From Pseudarthrobacter sp. W1I19 (lineage in GTDB: Bacteria > Actinomycetota > Actinomycetes > Actinomycetales > Micrococcaceae): a DNA stretch of 64,000 bases. Shown here piece after piece: positions 17,336 through 26,895 of the stretch (position 1 is its first letter; each line of letters opens with the position of its first letter). Made by a program: the position numbers and the translations under genes. The DNA is taken from assembly GCF_030817835.1 (NCBI RefSeq), contig NZ_JAUSZR010000001.1, positions 2,914,001 through 2,978,000 of the forward strand, in the 5' to 3' direction. The notes under the pieces were generated by a model. That model searched no databases. It was not told where the DNA came from and was given only the letters and a program-made list of their open reading frames with translations.

Positions 17336-17417
17336 CGGCTTCCTTACTCTTTGTCTGCGTCACGTTGTCTGCGTCGTCGGCGGGTGCTGACCTCCTCATT
17401 ACAGCGAGGAAGAAGCT

Positions 17418-17462
17418 TTAGCACAACCGCTAATTTCTCAATCAACGATGTAGCAAAAGCTA
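17418..17462. promoter_or_regulatory. Two TAGC/GCTA dyads between tdh and its LysR gene
   Basis: TTAGC-N6-GCTAA (17418-17433) and TAGC-AAAA-GCTA (17451-17462) lie in the A/T-richest part of the divergent promoter, 18-62 nt ahead of the LysR start. Paired short dyads in this position fit recognition and activation sites of a LysR protein. The assignment is positional. Confidence 0.5.
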
Positions 17463-17479
17463 ACGCATAGACTGAACGC

Positions 17480-18391
17480 ATGGAGATACACCAGCTGGAA
17501 ATCCTGCGGGAACTAGGCGCCCTGGGCAGCGTCAAGGCTGTAGCGGACACGCTGATGGTCACGCCTTCGGCAGTGTCCCAGCAGCTGGCCCTGCTGCAGC
17601 GGACTGTGGACGTGCCGCTGACCCGCAAAGAGGGCCGGAACCTGGTGCTCACCGAGGCAGGCCAGGTGCTGGCTGACGCTGGTGCCGCCGTCGTCAGCGC
17701 CATGGCCGACGCCCGCGGAGCCATCGGGAGTTATCACGGCGATGCGGCAGGGCGGGTAACGCTGTCCGGTTTCCACAGTGTGGGGCAGGCGGTGTTTGCG
17801 CCCCTGGCGAGGATCCTCGATGCCCCGGGCCAGCCACGGATCGAACTGTCGGATGAGGATGTGGCGCAGCAGGATTTCCCCGCCCTGACGGCGCGCTACG
17901 ACCTGGTCCTGGCCCACCGGATGGACCACAGCCCCCGCTGGCCCGCCGAACGGGTCACGGTGATACCACTCGCGCACGAGCCGCTGGATGTTGCCTTGCC
18001 CGCCGCTCACCCCTTAGCGGGGAAGCCTGCCGTCACGGCGGACGACGTCGGCGGCGAGGCCTGGGTGACCAGCCACACCGGCTACTCCCCCGCCGATGTG
18101 CTGTCCGCCGTCGCGGCCGTCTCCAGCCGCGAACTGAACATCGTCCACCGGATCAACGACTATTCCACCGTGGCCGCGCTGGTGGCTGCCGGCGGGGTGG
18201 TGGGGCTGCTGCCGCGGTACACCGCAGGTCCCGTGCTCAATCCCGATATCGTGCTGCGGCCGCTTGAGGGCATCAGCACCCGGCGCCGGATCGACCTGCT
18301 GGCCCGGCCGGAAAACCTGAAGCGGCGGTCGGTCATGATCGTCTCCGAAGCGCTGCAGGGCATCATGGCCGGGCTGGTGGAGCAGGGCTGA
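17480..18391 (+). CDS. LysR-family regulator of the threonine operon (putative)
   Basis: A 303-aa LysR-type protein. The N-terminal winged HTH covers roughly residues 2-62 (LEILRELGALGSVKAVADTL, then TPSAVSQQLALLQRTVDVPL). The effector-binding domain follows from about 85. It is divergent from tdh-kbl-oxidoreductase-hutI, which it probably controls, perhaps in response to threonine or glycine. A palindromic intergenic element directly follows its stop. Confidence 0.88.
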   Translation: MEIHQLEILRELGALGSVKAVADTLMVTPSAVSQQLALLQRTVDVPLTRKEGRNLVLTEAGQVLADAGAAVVSAMADARGAIGSYHGDAAGRVTLSGFHSVGQAVFAPLARILDAPGQPRIELSDEDVAQQDFPALTARYDLVLAHRMDHSPRWPAERVTVIPLAHEPLDVALPAAHPLAGKPAVTADDVGGEAWVTSHTGYSPADVLSAVAAVSSRELNIVHRINDYSTVAALVAAGGVVGLLPRYTAGPVLNPDIVLRPLEGISTRRRIDLLARPENLKRRSVMIVSEALQGIMAGLVEQG

Positions 18392-18394
18392 CCC

Positions 18395-18451
18395 AACTGG
18401 GTAGCACCAAGTGCCGTTTTGAGCGTCCAAAACGGCACTTGCCGCTACCTA
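18395..18451. repeat. Palindromic intergenic element, copy 1
   Basis: It begins AACTGGGTAGC. Stem arms 18409-18420 (AAGTGCCGTTTT) and 18429-18440 form a perfect 12-bp stem with an 8-nt loop, and GTAGC (18401-18405) pairs with GCTAC (18444-18448) outside a 3-nt internal loop. It sits between the convergent LysR gene and the exported-protein gene, whose stop codon it overlaps, so it probably works as a two-way terminator. Copy 2 is at 19180-19239. Confidence 0.75.
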
Positions 18452-19042
18452 CTTTGAGTGGCCCTTGCCGTGGCCGTGCCCGCGGCCCATCCCGAACCCG
18501 GGTCCGTCACCGGCACCCTCCGAGATCCGCTCCGCCGTGGCCTGGTCGCCGTCCTTTACTCCGGCAATCCGGACGGTGTCCCCAGTGGCGATGTCCGCAA
18601 TGGTTCCCTCGGCTGGCTTAAGCCGCTTGCCGCCGTCGTCCGTTCCCTGGGCGTTGTCCGGCTCAGCGGCCGGAGCCTTGGTGACCTTCGTGTCCGCGTT
18701 AACCGCATACGCCTGGGAGTAGCCGTCCTCGCTCTTGACGGTAATCGAGGTGTCGCTGACGGCCTCCACCGTGCCGCGCTGCTCAAGGATAGTCTGGAAA
18801 GTGCCGTCCGCCTTCTTGACCACGCCTTCGCTGTGGAGGTGCTGGGGGCGCTGGGATTTGTCCGGCTTTTTTTGCCCCGGAGCCTCGTCCGACTTGCCCC
18901 GCTCGGACTGCGACTGCGAGGGCGGCGGCGAGGCGGGGTCGTTCGCTGCCCATGCAAAGGCCACCCCTGTCCCGGTCAGAGCCAGGGCTACCGCCCCTGC
19001 GAGCACGGCTTTACGGTATTTAAGTGGTTCCCGACCGGACAT
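18449..19042 (-). CDS. Exported DUF5666-like protein
   Basis: A 197-aa protein with an N-terminal basic stretch and hydrophobic helix (AVLAGAVALALTGTGVAFAWA, about residues 12-32) acting as signal peptide or anchor. A low-complexity charged segment rich in S, Q, P and K follows. A globular part has repeated ITVKSEDG / DTVRIAGVKDG-like strands as in DUF5666 beta-barrel proteins. The tail is rich in Gly and His (GFGMGRGHGHGKGHSK) and might bind metal. The start at 19040-19042 has GGGAGG upstream. No partner gene is evident; function unknown. Confidence 0.75.
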   Translation of the reverse strand: MSGREPLKYRKAVLAGAVALALTGTGVAFAWAANDPASPPPSQSQSERGKSDEAPGQKKPDKSQRPQHLHSEGVVKKADGTFQTILEQRGTVEAVSDTSITVKSEDGYSQAYAVNADTKVTKAPAAEPDNAQGTDDGGKRLKPAEGTIADIATGDTVRIAGVKDGDQATAERISEGAGDGPGFGMGRGHGHGKGHSK

Positions 19043-19179
19043 AAAACATACCTCCCACAAAAGCGGCAGGGCCGGCCTCCCTTGGAACCGGCGCCCTGGA
19101 GCTACAGTGTAGGACCGCCGCATGCCGCTGCACACGAGTAGTCAGCGGCCGACGGTGACCTGAGTACTACTTAAAGCAA

Positions 19180-19239
19180 AACTGGGTAGCGCAAAGTGTC
19201 GTTATGAACGCTCAAAACGACACTTTGCGCTACCCAGTT
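19180..19239. repeat. Palindromic intergenic element, copy 2
   Basis: A 24-bp perfect inverted repeat (19180-19203 with 19216-19239) around a 12-nt loop. Arms begin AACTGGGTAGCGCAAAGTG. Sequence and loop are clearly related to the element at 18395-18451. It lies 12 bp behind the gatB stop and likely terminates the gatCAB operon. Confidence 0.8.
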
Positions 19240-19251
19240 GGGGTGGGCGGG

Positions 19252-20760
19252 CTAGACAGTGACGCCCAGCTTCTCCAGGATCAGCTCGCGGACCCGGGCG
19301 GCGTCAGCCTGGCCGCGGGTGGCCTTCATAACCCCGCCCACGATGGCGCCGATGGCCTGGACCTTACCGCCGCGGATCTTGTCCGCGACGTCGGGCTGCG
19401 CCGCCAGGGCAGCGTCGATGGCTTCGAGCAGGGGCCCGTCGTCGGAAACCACGGCCAGGCCGCGCTTCTCCACGATTTCCGCCGGGGTGCCTTCGCCGGC
19501 GAGCACGCCGTCCAGCACCTCGGAGGCCATCTTGTTGTTGATCTTGCCTTCCTCCACCATGCGGGCGAGCTCCACAATGGTGGCGGGCTGGACACCAAGT
19601 TGGCCCGGGTCCACGTCGGCGTTCTTGGCCCGGCCCACGATCTCGCCCATCCACCACTTGCGGGCGACGGAAGCCGAAGCACCGGCGGCGATGGTTTCCT
19701 CGATCTCGTCCATCACTCCGGCGTTCACTACATCGCGGAATTCCAGGTCAGAGTAGCCCCAGTCCGCCTGCAGGCGCTTGCGGCGGGCGGCCGGCGGCTC
19801 GGGCAGCGTGGCCCGCAGCTCCTCCACCCATTCGCGGGACGGAACCACGGGAACCAGGTCAGGTTCCGGGAAGTAGCGGTAGTCGTCGGCGTCGGACTTG
19901 GCGCGGCCGGACGTGGTGGTGCGGGTGTCCTCGTGCCAGTGGCGGGTCTCCTGGATGACCGGCTCGCCGGAGTCCAGCACGGCGGCATGCCGCTGGATCT
20001 CGTAGCGGACGGCGTGTTCGACGGCGCGCAGCGAGTTCACGTTCTTGGTCTCGGACCGGATGCCGAACCGTTCACGGCCGTGCGGGCGTAGCGAGACGTT
20101 GGCGTCGCAGCGGACGTTCCCGCGCTCCATCTTCGCGTCGGACACACCGAGGTTCTTCACGATTTCGCGCACGGCAGCCACGTACGCCTTGGCCAGCTCC
20201 GGCGCGCGGGAACCGGCACCCTCGATGGGCTTGGTGACGATTTCCACCAAGGGCACGCCTGCACGGTTGTAGTCCACCAGCGAGAAGTCTGCTCCCTGGA
20301 TCCGTCCGGTGGCACCGCCCATGTGGGTCAGCTTGCCGGCGTCCTCCTCCATGTGGGCGCGCTCAATCTCCACCCGGAACACCGTGCCGTCAGAGAGTTC
20401 GATGTCCAGGTATCCGTCGTACGCGATGGGTTCGTCGTACTGGGAGGTCTGGAAGTTCTTGGGGGTGTCCGGGTAGAAGTAGTTCTTCCGGGCGAAGCGG
20501 CAGGATTCGGCGATCTTGCAGTTCAGCGCCAGTCCGATCTTGATCGAGGACTCGATCGCGGCCTTGTTCACAACCGGCAGGACGCCGGGCATGCCGAGGT
20601 CCACCTCGTTGACGTTGGTGTTGGGCTCGTCACCGAAGACGTTCGGGGCGGAGGAGAACATCTTGGTCTTGGTGTTGAGCTCCACGTGGACCTCGAACCC
20701 CAGGACGGGATCGTACTTCTCCATGGCCTCTTCGAAGCTCAGGATTGCGTCGGTGTTCAT
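19252..20760 (-). CDS. gatB: Asp-tRNA(Asn)/Glu-tRNA(Gln) amidotransferase subunit B
   Basis: A 502-aa GatB subunit, which phosphorylates and amidates misacylated Glu-tRNA(Gln) or Asp-tRNA(Asn) with ammonia from GatA. The start region [20 protein letters not shown], the [16 protein letters not shown] segment and [14 protein letters not shown] are diagnostic. The C-terminal YqeY-like tail domain ([20 protein letters not shown]) binds tRNA. Its ATG overlaps the gatA stop by one base (TAATG), so translation is coupled. Confidence 0.97.
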   Translation of the reverse strand: MNTDAILSFEEAMEKYDPVLGFEVHVELNTKTKMFSSAPNVFGDEPNTNVNEVDLGMPGVLPVVNKAAIESSIKIGLALNCKIAESCRFARKNYFYPDTPKNFQTSQYDEPIAYDGYLDIELSDGTVFRVEIERAHMEEDAGKLTHMGGATGRIQGADFSLVDYNRAGVPLVEIVTKPIEGAGSRAPELAKAYVAAVREIVKNLGVSDAKMERGNVRCDANVSLRPHGRERFGIRSETKNVNSLRAVEHAVRYEIQRHAAVLDSGEPVIQETRHWHEDTRTTTSGRAKSDADDYRYFPEPDLVPVVPSREWVEELRATLPEPPAARRKRLQADWGYSDLEFRDVVNAGVMDEIEETIAAGASASVARKWWMGEIVGRAKNADVDPGQLGVQPATIVELARMVEEGKINNKMASEVLDGVLAGEGTPAEIVEKRGLAVVSDDGPLLEAIDAALAAQPDVADKIRGGKVQAIGAIVGGVMKATRGQADAARVRELILEKLGVTV

Positions 20761-22355
20761 TATTTTGCCTCCTGGCTTCCAACAAGGGTTTCGACAGGCT
20801 CAACCACCGGCGAGGCGGCGACGGCACCGGCCAGGTCCGGGGCCTGGGCCAGCAGCGGGCCGCCCCACTTCGCCTCGAGCAGCGACTCCAGCACGGCGCC
20901 CACGCGGTACAGGCGGGCATCCTCGCGGGCCGGGGCCAGCAACTGGATGCCCACGGGGAGTCCGTCCTCGTCCGCAAGGCCGCCCGGCAGGGACAGGCCC
21001 GGAACGCCGGCCAGGTTGGCGGGGATGGTGGCGACGTCGTTCAGGTACATGGCCAGCGGATCGTCCAGCTTCTCGCCGAGGCGGAAAGCGGTGGTGGGGG
21101 CCGTGGGCGAAATCAGGACGTCCGCCACCGTGAAGGCAGCATCGAAGTCGCGCTGCACCAGGGTGCGGACCTTCTGCGCCGAGCCGTAGTAGGCGTCGTA
21201 GTAGCCCGCGGACAGGGCGTACGTGCCCAGGATGATGCGTCGCTTGACCTCGTCGCCGAAGCCGGCGGCGCGCGTGGCACCCATGACGCGTTCAATGGTC
21301 ATGGGGCCCTCTTCGGGCAGGACGCGCAAGCCGTAGCGGACGCCGTCGAACTTTGCGAGGTTGGAGGACGCCTCGGAGGGCATGATGAGGTAGTAGGCGC
21401 CCAGGGCGTACTGGAAGTTGGGGCAGGAAACCTCAACGATTTGCGCCCCTGCCTCCTTGAGCAGGTCCAGGGCATCGTTGAAGCGGTTTTCGACGCCGGC
21501 CTGGTAGCCCTCGCCGTGGAGCTCCTTGATGATGCCGATCCGCAGGCCCTCAACGCTGCCGGTTTTCGCTGCGGCGACGAGGTCCGCCAGCGGGTCCGGC
21601 AGCGAGGTGGAGTCGCGGGGATCGTGCCCGCCGATGACCTGGTGCAGGAGTGCCGAGTCCAGGACGGTCCGCGAAACGGGGCCGATCTGGTCCAGCGAGG
21701 ACGCCATGGCGATGGCTCCGTAGCGGGACACGCTGCCGTAGGTGGGTTTCACGCCCACGGTGCCGGTGACAGCGCCGGGCTGGCGGATGGACCCGCCGGT
21801 ATCGGTACCGAGGGCCAGCGGAGCCTCAAAGGCGGCGACGGCGGCCGCGGAACCGCCGCCGGAGCCGCCCGGAATCCGGTCCAGGTCCCACGGGTTGCGG
21901 GTGGGCCCGTAGGCGGAGTGTTCGGTGGAGGAGCCCATGGCGAACTCATCCAGGTTGGTCTTGCCCAGGATGGGCATCTTGGCAGCGCGCAGGCGCTCCA
22001 CAACGGTGGCGTCGTAGGGGCTGTGCCAGCCCTCGAGGATCTTCGACCCTGCCGTGGTGGGCTGGCCCACCGTGACGATGAGGTCCTTGACGGCGATGGG
22101 CACACCGGCCAGCACATGCAGGGCTTCGGCTTCGGCGCCGCCGGCGGCGCGGATGGCGTCCACCTCGGCGGCGACGGCGAGCGCTTCCTCGGCGTTGACG
22201 TGCAGGAAGGCGTTGACGCCACGTTCGCCGCCGTCCACTGCGGCGATCCGGTCCAGGTAGGCCTGGGTGGCCTCGACGGAGGTTACCTCGCCGGCGGCCA
22301 GCTTTTCGGCCAGTGCAGCGGCGGAGAGGCGGATGAGTTCGTTGCTGTCAGTCAT
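20760..22355 (-). CDS. gatA: Asp-tRNA(Asn)/Glu-tRNA(Gln) amidotransferase subunit A
   Basis: A 531-aa amidase-signature enzyme that releases ammonia from glutamine and channels it to GatB. The Ser-cisSer-Lys triad is visible in [14 protein letters not shown] (Lys), [13 protein letters not shown] and [15 protein letters not shown] (the two Ser). The length is slightly above 500 because of a short C-terminal extension ([14 protein letters not shown]). It follows gatC by 2 nt and overlaps gatB. Confidence 0.97.
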   Translation of the reverse strand: MTDSNELIRLSAAALAEKLAAGEVTSVEATQAYLDRIAAVDGGERGVNAFLHVNAEEALAVAAEVDAIRAAGGAEAEALHVLAGVPIAVKDLIVTVGQPTTAGSKILEGWHSPYDATVVERLRAAKMPILGKTNLDEFAMGSSTEHSAYGPTRNPWDLDRIPGGSGGGSAAAVAAFEAPLALGTDTGGSIRQPGAVTGTVGVKPTYGSVSRYGAIAMASSLDQIGPVSRTVLDSALLHQVIGGHDPRDSTSLPDPLADLVAAAKTGSVEGLRIGIIKELHGEGYQAGVENRFNDALDLLKEAGAQIVEVSCPNFQYALGAYYLIMPSEASSNLAKFDGVRYGLRVLPEEGPMTIERVMGATRAAGFGDEVKRRIILGTYALSAGYYDAYYGSAQKVRTLVQRDFDAAFTVADVLISPTAPTTAFRLGEKLDDPLAMYLNDVATIPANLAGVPGLSLPGGLADEDGLPVGIQLLAPAREDARLYRVGAVLESLLEAKWGGPLLAQAPDLAGAVAASPVVEPVETLVGSQEAK

Positions 22356-22357
22356 GG

Positions 22358-22654
22358 TTAAGCCTCATCCAGGATTGCCGGAACCTTGAAGCGGTTCTCG
22401 TCTGAGTCCGGTGCACCGGAAAGTGCCTGTTCCGCTGTGAAGGTGTGCCCCACCACGTCCTCGCGGAAGACATTGCTGAGCGGAATGGGGTGGGACGTGG
22501 CCGGCACGTCGTCACCGGCGGCTTCGCTGACGGATTTAACCGAATCAACGATGACGGCGAGTTCTCCGGCCATCCTGTCCAGCTCTTGAGCACTCATCTC
22601 AATGTGAGCGAGCCGCGCGAGATGCGCGACATCGTCACGGTTGATCGCAGCCAT
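22358..22654 (-). CDS. gatC: Asp-tRNA(Asn)/Glu-tRNA(Gln) amidotransferase subunit C
   Basis: A 98-aa GatC, the small subunit that wraps around and stabilises GatA/GatB. It begins [20 protein letters not shown], the typical GatC start, and ends near NRFKVPAIL. The ATG at 22652-22654, preceded by GGGGAG, is preferred over a 13-residue upstream extension. First gene of gatCAB. Confidence 0.95.
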   Translation of the reverse strand: MAAINRDDVAHLARLAHIEMSAQELDRMAGELAVIVDSVKSVSEAAGDDVPATSHPIPLSNVFREDVVGHTFTAEQALSGAPDSDENRFKVPAILDEA

Positions 22655-22712
22655 GGATCTCCCCTGCAAAGTTTGAATTGATTTCCGATCCATTCTAGTG
22701 GGGAAACGGAGA

Positions 22713-22750
22713 TGCCCGTCTGACGACCCCCAGCGGGCGTCAGACGGGCA
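22713..22750 (-). terminator. Hairpin between the citrate transporter and gatC
   Basis: Perfect 13-bp arms 22713-22725 and 22738-22750 (TGCCCGTCTGACG) flank a 12-nt loop, 51 nt behind the transporter stop on the minus strand. The tail is only moderately T-rich. Most likely it terminates the transporter transcript and insulates gatC. Confidence 0.6.
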
Positions 22751-22800
22751 CCTTCATGCCGGGGTGCCGCCCACAAGGGGCAACACGCGGCAGGTACAGA

Positions 22801-24285
22801 CTAACCGATACCGATGGCTCCAGTCAGCACTCCAATTCCCAGCATGACCAGCGAAACCACTGCCGCGCGCCACAGGACTTTCTTGTGGTGGTCGCCCAGG
22901 TCAACCTTGGCCAGTGATACCAGGAGCAGGATGGCGGGAACCAGCGGGCTCTGCATGTGGAACGGCTGTCCGGTGATGGAGGCGCGGGCCATCTCGGCTC
23001 CGCTGATGCCGTAGTGCGCAGCCGTTTCACTCAAGACGGGAAGCACACCGAAGTAGAAGGCGTCATTGCTCATGAAGAACGTCATGGGGATGCTCAGGAG
23101 GCCGGTGATGACAGCCATCAGCGGGCCCATGCTGGACGGGATGATCTGGACCAGCCAGGCGGACATCGCTTCCACCATGCCGGTGCCAGTGAGCACTCCG
23201 GTGAGCACTGCTGCAGCCATGACCATGCTCACCACGGCAACGATCGACGGCGCGTGGGCCACGATCTGCGCGGCCTGATCCTTGACGTCAGGGAAGTTCA
23301 CCAGCAGGGCGATGGCCGAACCGACCATAAAGACATACGGCAGGGGCACGAGGTCTGCGATGAGCATGCCCATCACGGCCACTGTGAGGGCCAGGTTGAA
23401 CCACTGCAGCTTGGGGCGCAGGGTGGTGCGGTTCGGATCCAGGGCAGTGCCTGCCATGGCGGTGTGGTCTTCGTCCACGAGTGTTTCGGTGCGTTCCAGG
23501 ACTGCAACGGAGGAGCCGGCGGAACCGTCGACGGCGGGAGCTGCTCCGCCGGGGTTGTTCCCCTTGCGTCCTGCGCCGCTGCGGAAGGTACCGGAACCGG
23601 TGCCGGCGGCCGGGGTGCCGCCGTCGAACGCTTCAGCGGTATCGGGCACTCCCCAGATTTCGGGCTGGGTGGCGCGGAGGCGGTTGCGTTCCTGGAGGCC
23701 CAGGACCCAGGCGAAGACCAGGACAACGGCCAGGCCGGCGGCCAGGGACGGGATCATGGGGACGAAGACCTCGTTGACGTCAATCTTCAGGGCGCTGGCG
23801 GCGCGGGCGGTGGGGCCGCCCCAAGGCACGATGTTCATGGTGCCATTGGCCAGGCCCGCCACGCAGGTAAGGACCACGGGGCTCATCTTCAGCCGCAGGT
23901 AGATCGGCAGCATGGCAGCGGTGGTGAGGATAAAGGTGGTGGATCCGTCGCCGTCCAGGGATACCGCAGCTGCCAGCAGGGCGGTGCCCAGGACCACCTT
24001 GGCGGGGTCGTTGCCCAGCTTGCGCAGAATAAAACGGACCAGCGGATCAAAGAGCCCGACGTCGATCATCAGGCCGAAGTAGATGATGGCGAACATCAGC
24101 AGGGCTGCTGTGGAGGTCATGGACTTCATCGAGTCCATCACCATGTCGCCAATGCCCAGGCCGGCGCCGGCGAACAGGCCAAAAACTGTGGGGACGATGA
24201 TCAACGCCAGCACTGGCGTCAACTTCTTCGTCATGATCAGCACCATGAATACCGCGATCATGGCGAATCCAAGTAATACCAGCAC
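22801..24285 (-). CDS. CitMHS-family citrate/metal-citrate transporter
   Basis: A 494-aa membrane protein with about 12 hydrophobic segments. CitMHS signatures include VSLDGDGSTTFILTTAAM and NGTMNIVPWGGPTARAAS. This family imports citrate complexed with Mg2+ or Ca2+ in symport with protons. A hydrophilic central loop (about residues 225-300) is low-complexity, rich in G, A and T. The GTG at 24283-24285 is chosen because AAGGAG lies 7 nt upstream. It is divergent from a CitA/CitB-type two-component pair that probably induces it. Confidence 0.9.
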   Translation of the reverse strand: MLVLLGFAMIAVFMVLIMTKKLTPVLALIIVPTVFGLFAGAGLGIGDMVMDSMKSMTSTAALLMFAIIYFGLMIDVGLFDPLVRFILRKLGNDPAKVVLGTALLAAAVSLDGDGSTTFILTTAAMLPIYLRLKMSPVVLTCVAGLANGTMNIVPWGGPTARAASALKIDVNEVFVPMIPSLAAGLAVVLVFAWVLGLQERNRLRATQPEIWGVPDTAEAFDGGTPAAGTGSGTFRSGAGRKGNNPGGAAPAVDGSAGSSVAVLERTETLVDEDHTAMAGTALDPNRTTLRPKLQWFNLALTVAVMGMLIADLVPLPYVFMVGSAIALLVNFPDVKDQAAQIVAHAPSIVAVVSMVMAAAVLTGVLTGTGMVEAMSAWLVQIIPSSMGPLMAVITGLLSIPMTFFMSNDAFYFGVLPVLSETAAHYGISGAEMARASITGQPFHMQSPLVPAILLLVSLAKVDLGDHHKKVLWRAAVVSLVMLGIGVLTGAIGIG

Positions 24286-24469
24286 GGCTGGGCTCCTTCT
24301 TTGTGAACAGCGGCACAGCGGTGTGACGCGTGCTACAGACTGTAGGGTGGCCGGCGTCACGGCAGTGCTTTTGGCTCAATTGATTGGCATACTGCTTATT
24401 GCGAGCATTTAGCTCATTGTGCTCACGGGCTTTTGCAGACCCCTACACCCACCCGGATCGAGGAGGATC

Positions 24470-26218
24470 ATGCCGCGTTCCAGTCCCCGCGCGCCGCTGC
24501 GGTTCTCCACCCAGACGCTGTTGTTGCAGCTGGCGGTGGTGCTTTTGGTGGTTCTGCTCAGCGCCGCGGTGCATGCCTGGCTGACCTATGACCGGGTGGG
24601 CCGCGAGGCGGAGAACCAGGCACTGACGCTGGCCCGGACTGTGGCATCGGATCCCTCCGTACGGGCCGATGTGCTGGCCATCAGCGAACAACCCGGCACT
24701 CCCCCGGCCTCCGAACTCGCCGCTGGCCCGCTGATGGCATCCGCCGAAGCGGTACGCGCCCGGACCGGTGCACTGTTTGTGGTGATCACCGACGAAACCG
24801 GGATACGCCTGGCCCACCCGGACCCGCAGCGGCTCGGCGAAAGGGTGAGCACCGATCCGTCCGCGGCGCTGTCCGGCCAGGAAATAACTACCCGCAACAC
24901 CGGAACACTGGGGCCGTCCGCCGGCGCCAAAGTACCCGTCTACGGCCCCGGCAGCAGCACTGTGGTGGGCGAGGTCAGCGTAGGGTACTCGATGGAAACC
25001 GTGGGCCAGAGCGTGGAACGGGACATCGGCCCGGTTGCGTTGACGGCCACCGGGGCACTGCTCGCCGGCGTCCTGGGATCCTTCCTGCTGCGCCGCCGCC
25101 TGCAGCGCCTCACCCTGGGCCTTGAACCGGAAGAGATCAGCACGCTGGTCCATGACCAGGTGGCGGTCCTCCAGGGTGTTGACGACGGCGTGATCGGCGT
25201 TTCCGCCGACGGCAGGATCACCGTGTTCAATGCCGCGGCGCAGCGCCTGCTGGGCCTGGGCGACCTCGCCGGAACCCCTTGGGCGGACGCCCCCGTACCC
25301 GACCTGCTGAAGTCCCTGACCCGGTCCGGCCCCGGCGACGCCTCCGCCGTTGAACTGGTGGCGGCCGGCCGGGTGCTGGTGGCAAACGCCCGCAAAGCCC
25401 TGCACCGGCGGGAGGACCTGGGCTGGGTGGTGATGCTCCGTGACCGCACGGAGCTGCAGCAGCTCACCCGGCAACTGGACGCCGTGGGCACCATGTCCAC
25501 GGCATTGCGGGCGCAGCGGCACGAGTTCGCCAACCAACTGCACACCATCGCGGGGTTCATGAGCATTGGCCAGCACCAGCAGGCCCGCGAGTACCTTGCC
25601 CGGTTGGCCGCCACCGGGCCGCTGAAATTCCCGGTGGACCAGGCCGAGCTGCTCCAGGACCCCTACCTGCAGGCCTTCGTCGGAGCCAAAGGCGTGGAAG
25701 CCGACGAGCGCGGAGTGGCCCTGCGGATAGGGCCCGAGACCCTGGTCCGCGGGCAGGTCACCGATGCCCAGGACGTGACCACAGTGCTGGGCAACCTGAT
25801 CGACAATGCCGTTAATGCCGCCGTGGCCGGCTCGGCGGAGGACCGTTGGGTTGAGCTGGAGGTGCTGGATGAGCCGGGCGACGACGGCGGCACCCTCCAT
25901 GTGGTGGTCGCCGACTCGGGCGACGGGCTGGCGGAGGGAACGGACGCCGAAGCGGTCTTCGCCGAAGGTTTCACCACCGCTTCCGGCCCTGTACGTGCCG
26001 GCGGGGGCCAGGGGTTCGGGCTTGCCCTGGCCCGCCAGCTGGCCCGGCGCCGCGGCGGGGACGTCAGGGTGCTTGACCGCGGAACCCCGGGCGGACCGGG
26101 AGCAGTCTTTATGGCAACCCTCCCTGGCACCACTGCGGGGACTACGGCGGGGACCAAGGATTCCCGGCTCAATGATGCGGCGTCCCGGGATGCCGCAGGA
26201 AAGGACACCCATGGCTGA
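24470..26218 (+). CDS. CitA/DcuS-type sensor histidine kinase
   Basis: A 582-aa sensor kinase. TM1 is near residues 14-37 and the extracytoplasmic Cache-type ligand domain follows to about 175 (FVVITDETGIRLAHPDPQRL, then VGEVSVGYSMETV). TM2 is near 180-200, a PAS domain at about 215-300, and the DHp helix carries the phospho-His in ALRAQRHEFANQLHTIAG. The HATPase motifs are NLIDNAVNAA, ADSGDG and GGGQGFGLALARQLA. Members sense citrate or C4-dicarboxylates. The ATG at 24470 has GAGGAGG closely upstream. It overlaps the response-regulator gene by 8 nt. Confidence 0.93.
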   Translation: MPRSSPRAPLRFSTQTLLLQLAVVLLVVLLSAAVHAWLTYDRVGREAENQALTLARTVASDPSVRADVLAISEQPGTPPASELAAGPLMASAEAVRARTGALFVVITDETGIRLAHPDPQRLGERVSTDPSAALSGQEITTRNTGTLGPSAGAKVPVYGPGSSTVVGEVSVGYSMETVGQSVERDIGPVALTATGALLAGVLGSFLLRRRLQRLTLGLEPEEISTLVHDQVAVLQGVDDGVIGVSADGRITVFNAAAQRLLGLGDLAGTPWADAPVPDLLKSLTRSGPGDASAVELVAAGRVLVANARKALHRREDLGWVVMLRDRTELQQLTRQLDAVGTMSTALRAQRHEFANQLHTIAGFMSIGQHQQAREYLARLAATGPLKFPVDQAELLQDPYLQAFVGAKGVEADERGVALRIGPETLVRGQVTDAQDVTTVLGNLIDNAVNAAVAGSAEDRWVELEVLDEPGDDGGTLHVVVADSGDGLAEGTDAEAVFAEGFTTASGPVRAGGGQGFGLALARQLARRRGGDVRVLDRGTPGGPGAVFMATLPGTTAGTTAGTKDSRLNDAASRDAAGKDTHG

Positions 26219-26873
26219 TGATTTTCGGGTGCTGATCGTGGACGACGACTTCCACGTGGCCAAGCTGCACGCCGCGTATGTGGATTCGGTGGCGGGGTTC
26301 CTGGCCCTGGCGCCGGTGGGAACGGCGTCGCTGGCGCTGCAGGCCATCCACAGCCTACGTCCGGACCTGATACTGCTGGACGTCTACCTCCCCGACGCCT
26401 CCGGGCTGGACCTGCTGCAGCAACTGGATGTGGACACCGTGATCCTCAGTGCCGCCTCGGACGCAGCTTCCATCCGCGTGGCCTTCCGCCGGGGTGCGCT
26501 GGGCTACCTGCTGAAGCCGTTTACCTCGGAGTCCCTGTCCCAGCAGCTCCGGTCCTACGCGCGGTACCGGCGCCTGCTGTCCCAGCCGGGAGCGCTGGAC
26601 CAGGACGCGGTGGAGCGGGCCAAGCGCTCGCTCATCCCCGGTGACGTCACGCCGTCGTCAAGGCCCAGGTCCGCCACGGAAGCTGCGGTGCTCGAATCCC
26701 TGGTCGCCGGTGAGCAATACTCGGCGGCGGAAGTGGCAAGCAGGGTGGGTGTTTCCCGGGCGACGGCGCAGCGGTACCTGTCCTCGCTGGCCGACGACGG
26801 CGCCGTGGACATCCAGTTGCGCTACGGGACCACCGGCAGGCCGGAGCACCGCTACGGCCTGCCGGCTGGGTAA
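26211..26873 (+). CDS. CitB/DcuR-type response regulator
   Basis: A 220-aa response regulator. The receiver domain spans about residues 4-120, with the acidic pair in IVDDDFHVAKLH, the phospho-acceptor Asp in LILLDVYLPD and the Lys in GYLLKPFTSE. A C-terminal HTH (about 165-210, EVASRVGVSRATAQRYLSSL) matches the CitB/DctR type. The start overlaps the kinase stop by 8 nt. The likely target is the divergent CitMHS transporter. Confidence 0.93.
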   Translation: MADDFRVLIVDDDFHVAKLHAAYVDSVAGFLALAPVGTASLALQAIHSLRPDLILLDVYLPDASGLDLLQQLDVDTVILSAASDAASIRVAFRRGALGYLLKPFTSESLSQQLRSYARYRRLLSQPGALDQDAVERAKRSLIPGDVTPSSRPRSATEAAVLESLVAGEQYSAAEVASRVGVSRATAQRYLSSLADDGAVDIQLRYGTTGRPEHRYGLPAG

Positions 26874-26895
26874 CGGGCAGCCCCGCGGCGGCGGG

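Noticed and set aside
22690..22700. TAGAAT on the minus strand as a -10 box for gatCAB
   Set aside because: The position is reasonable, but no acceptable -35 hexamer lies at 16-18 bp, so I did not list it as a promoter.
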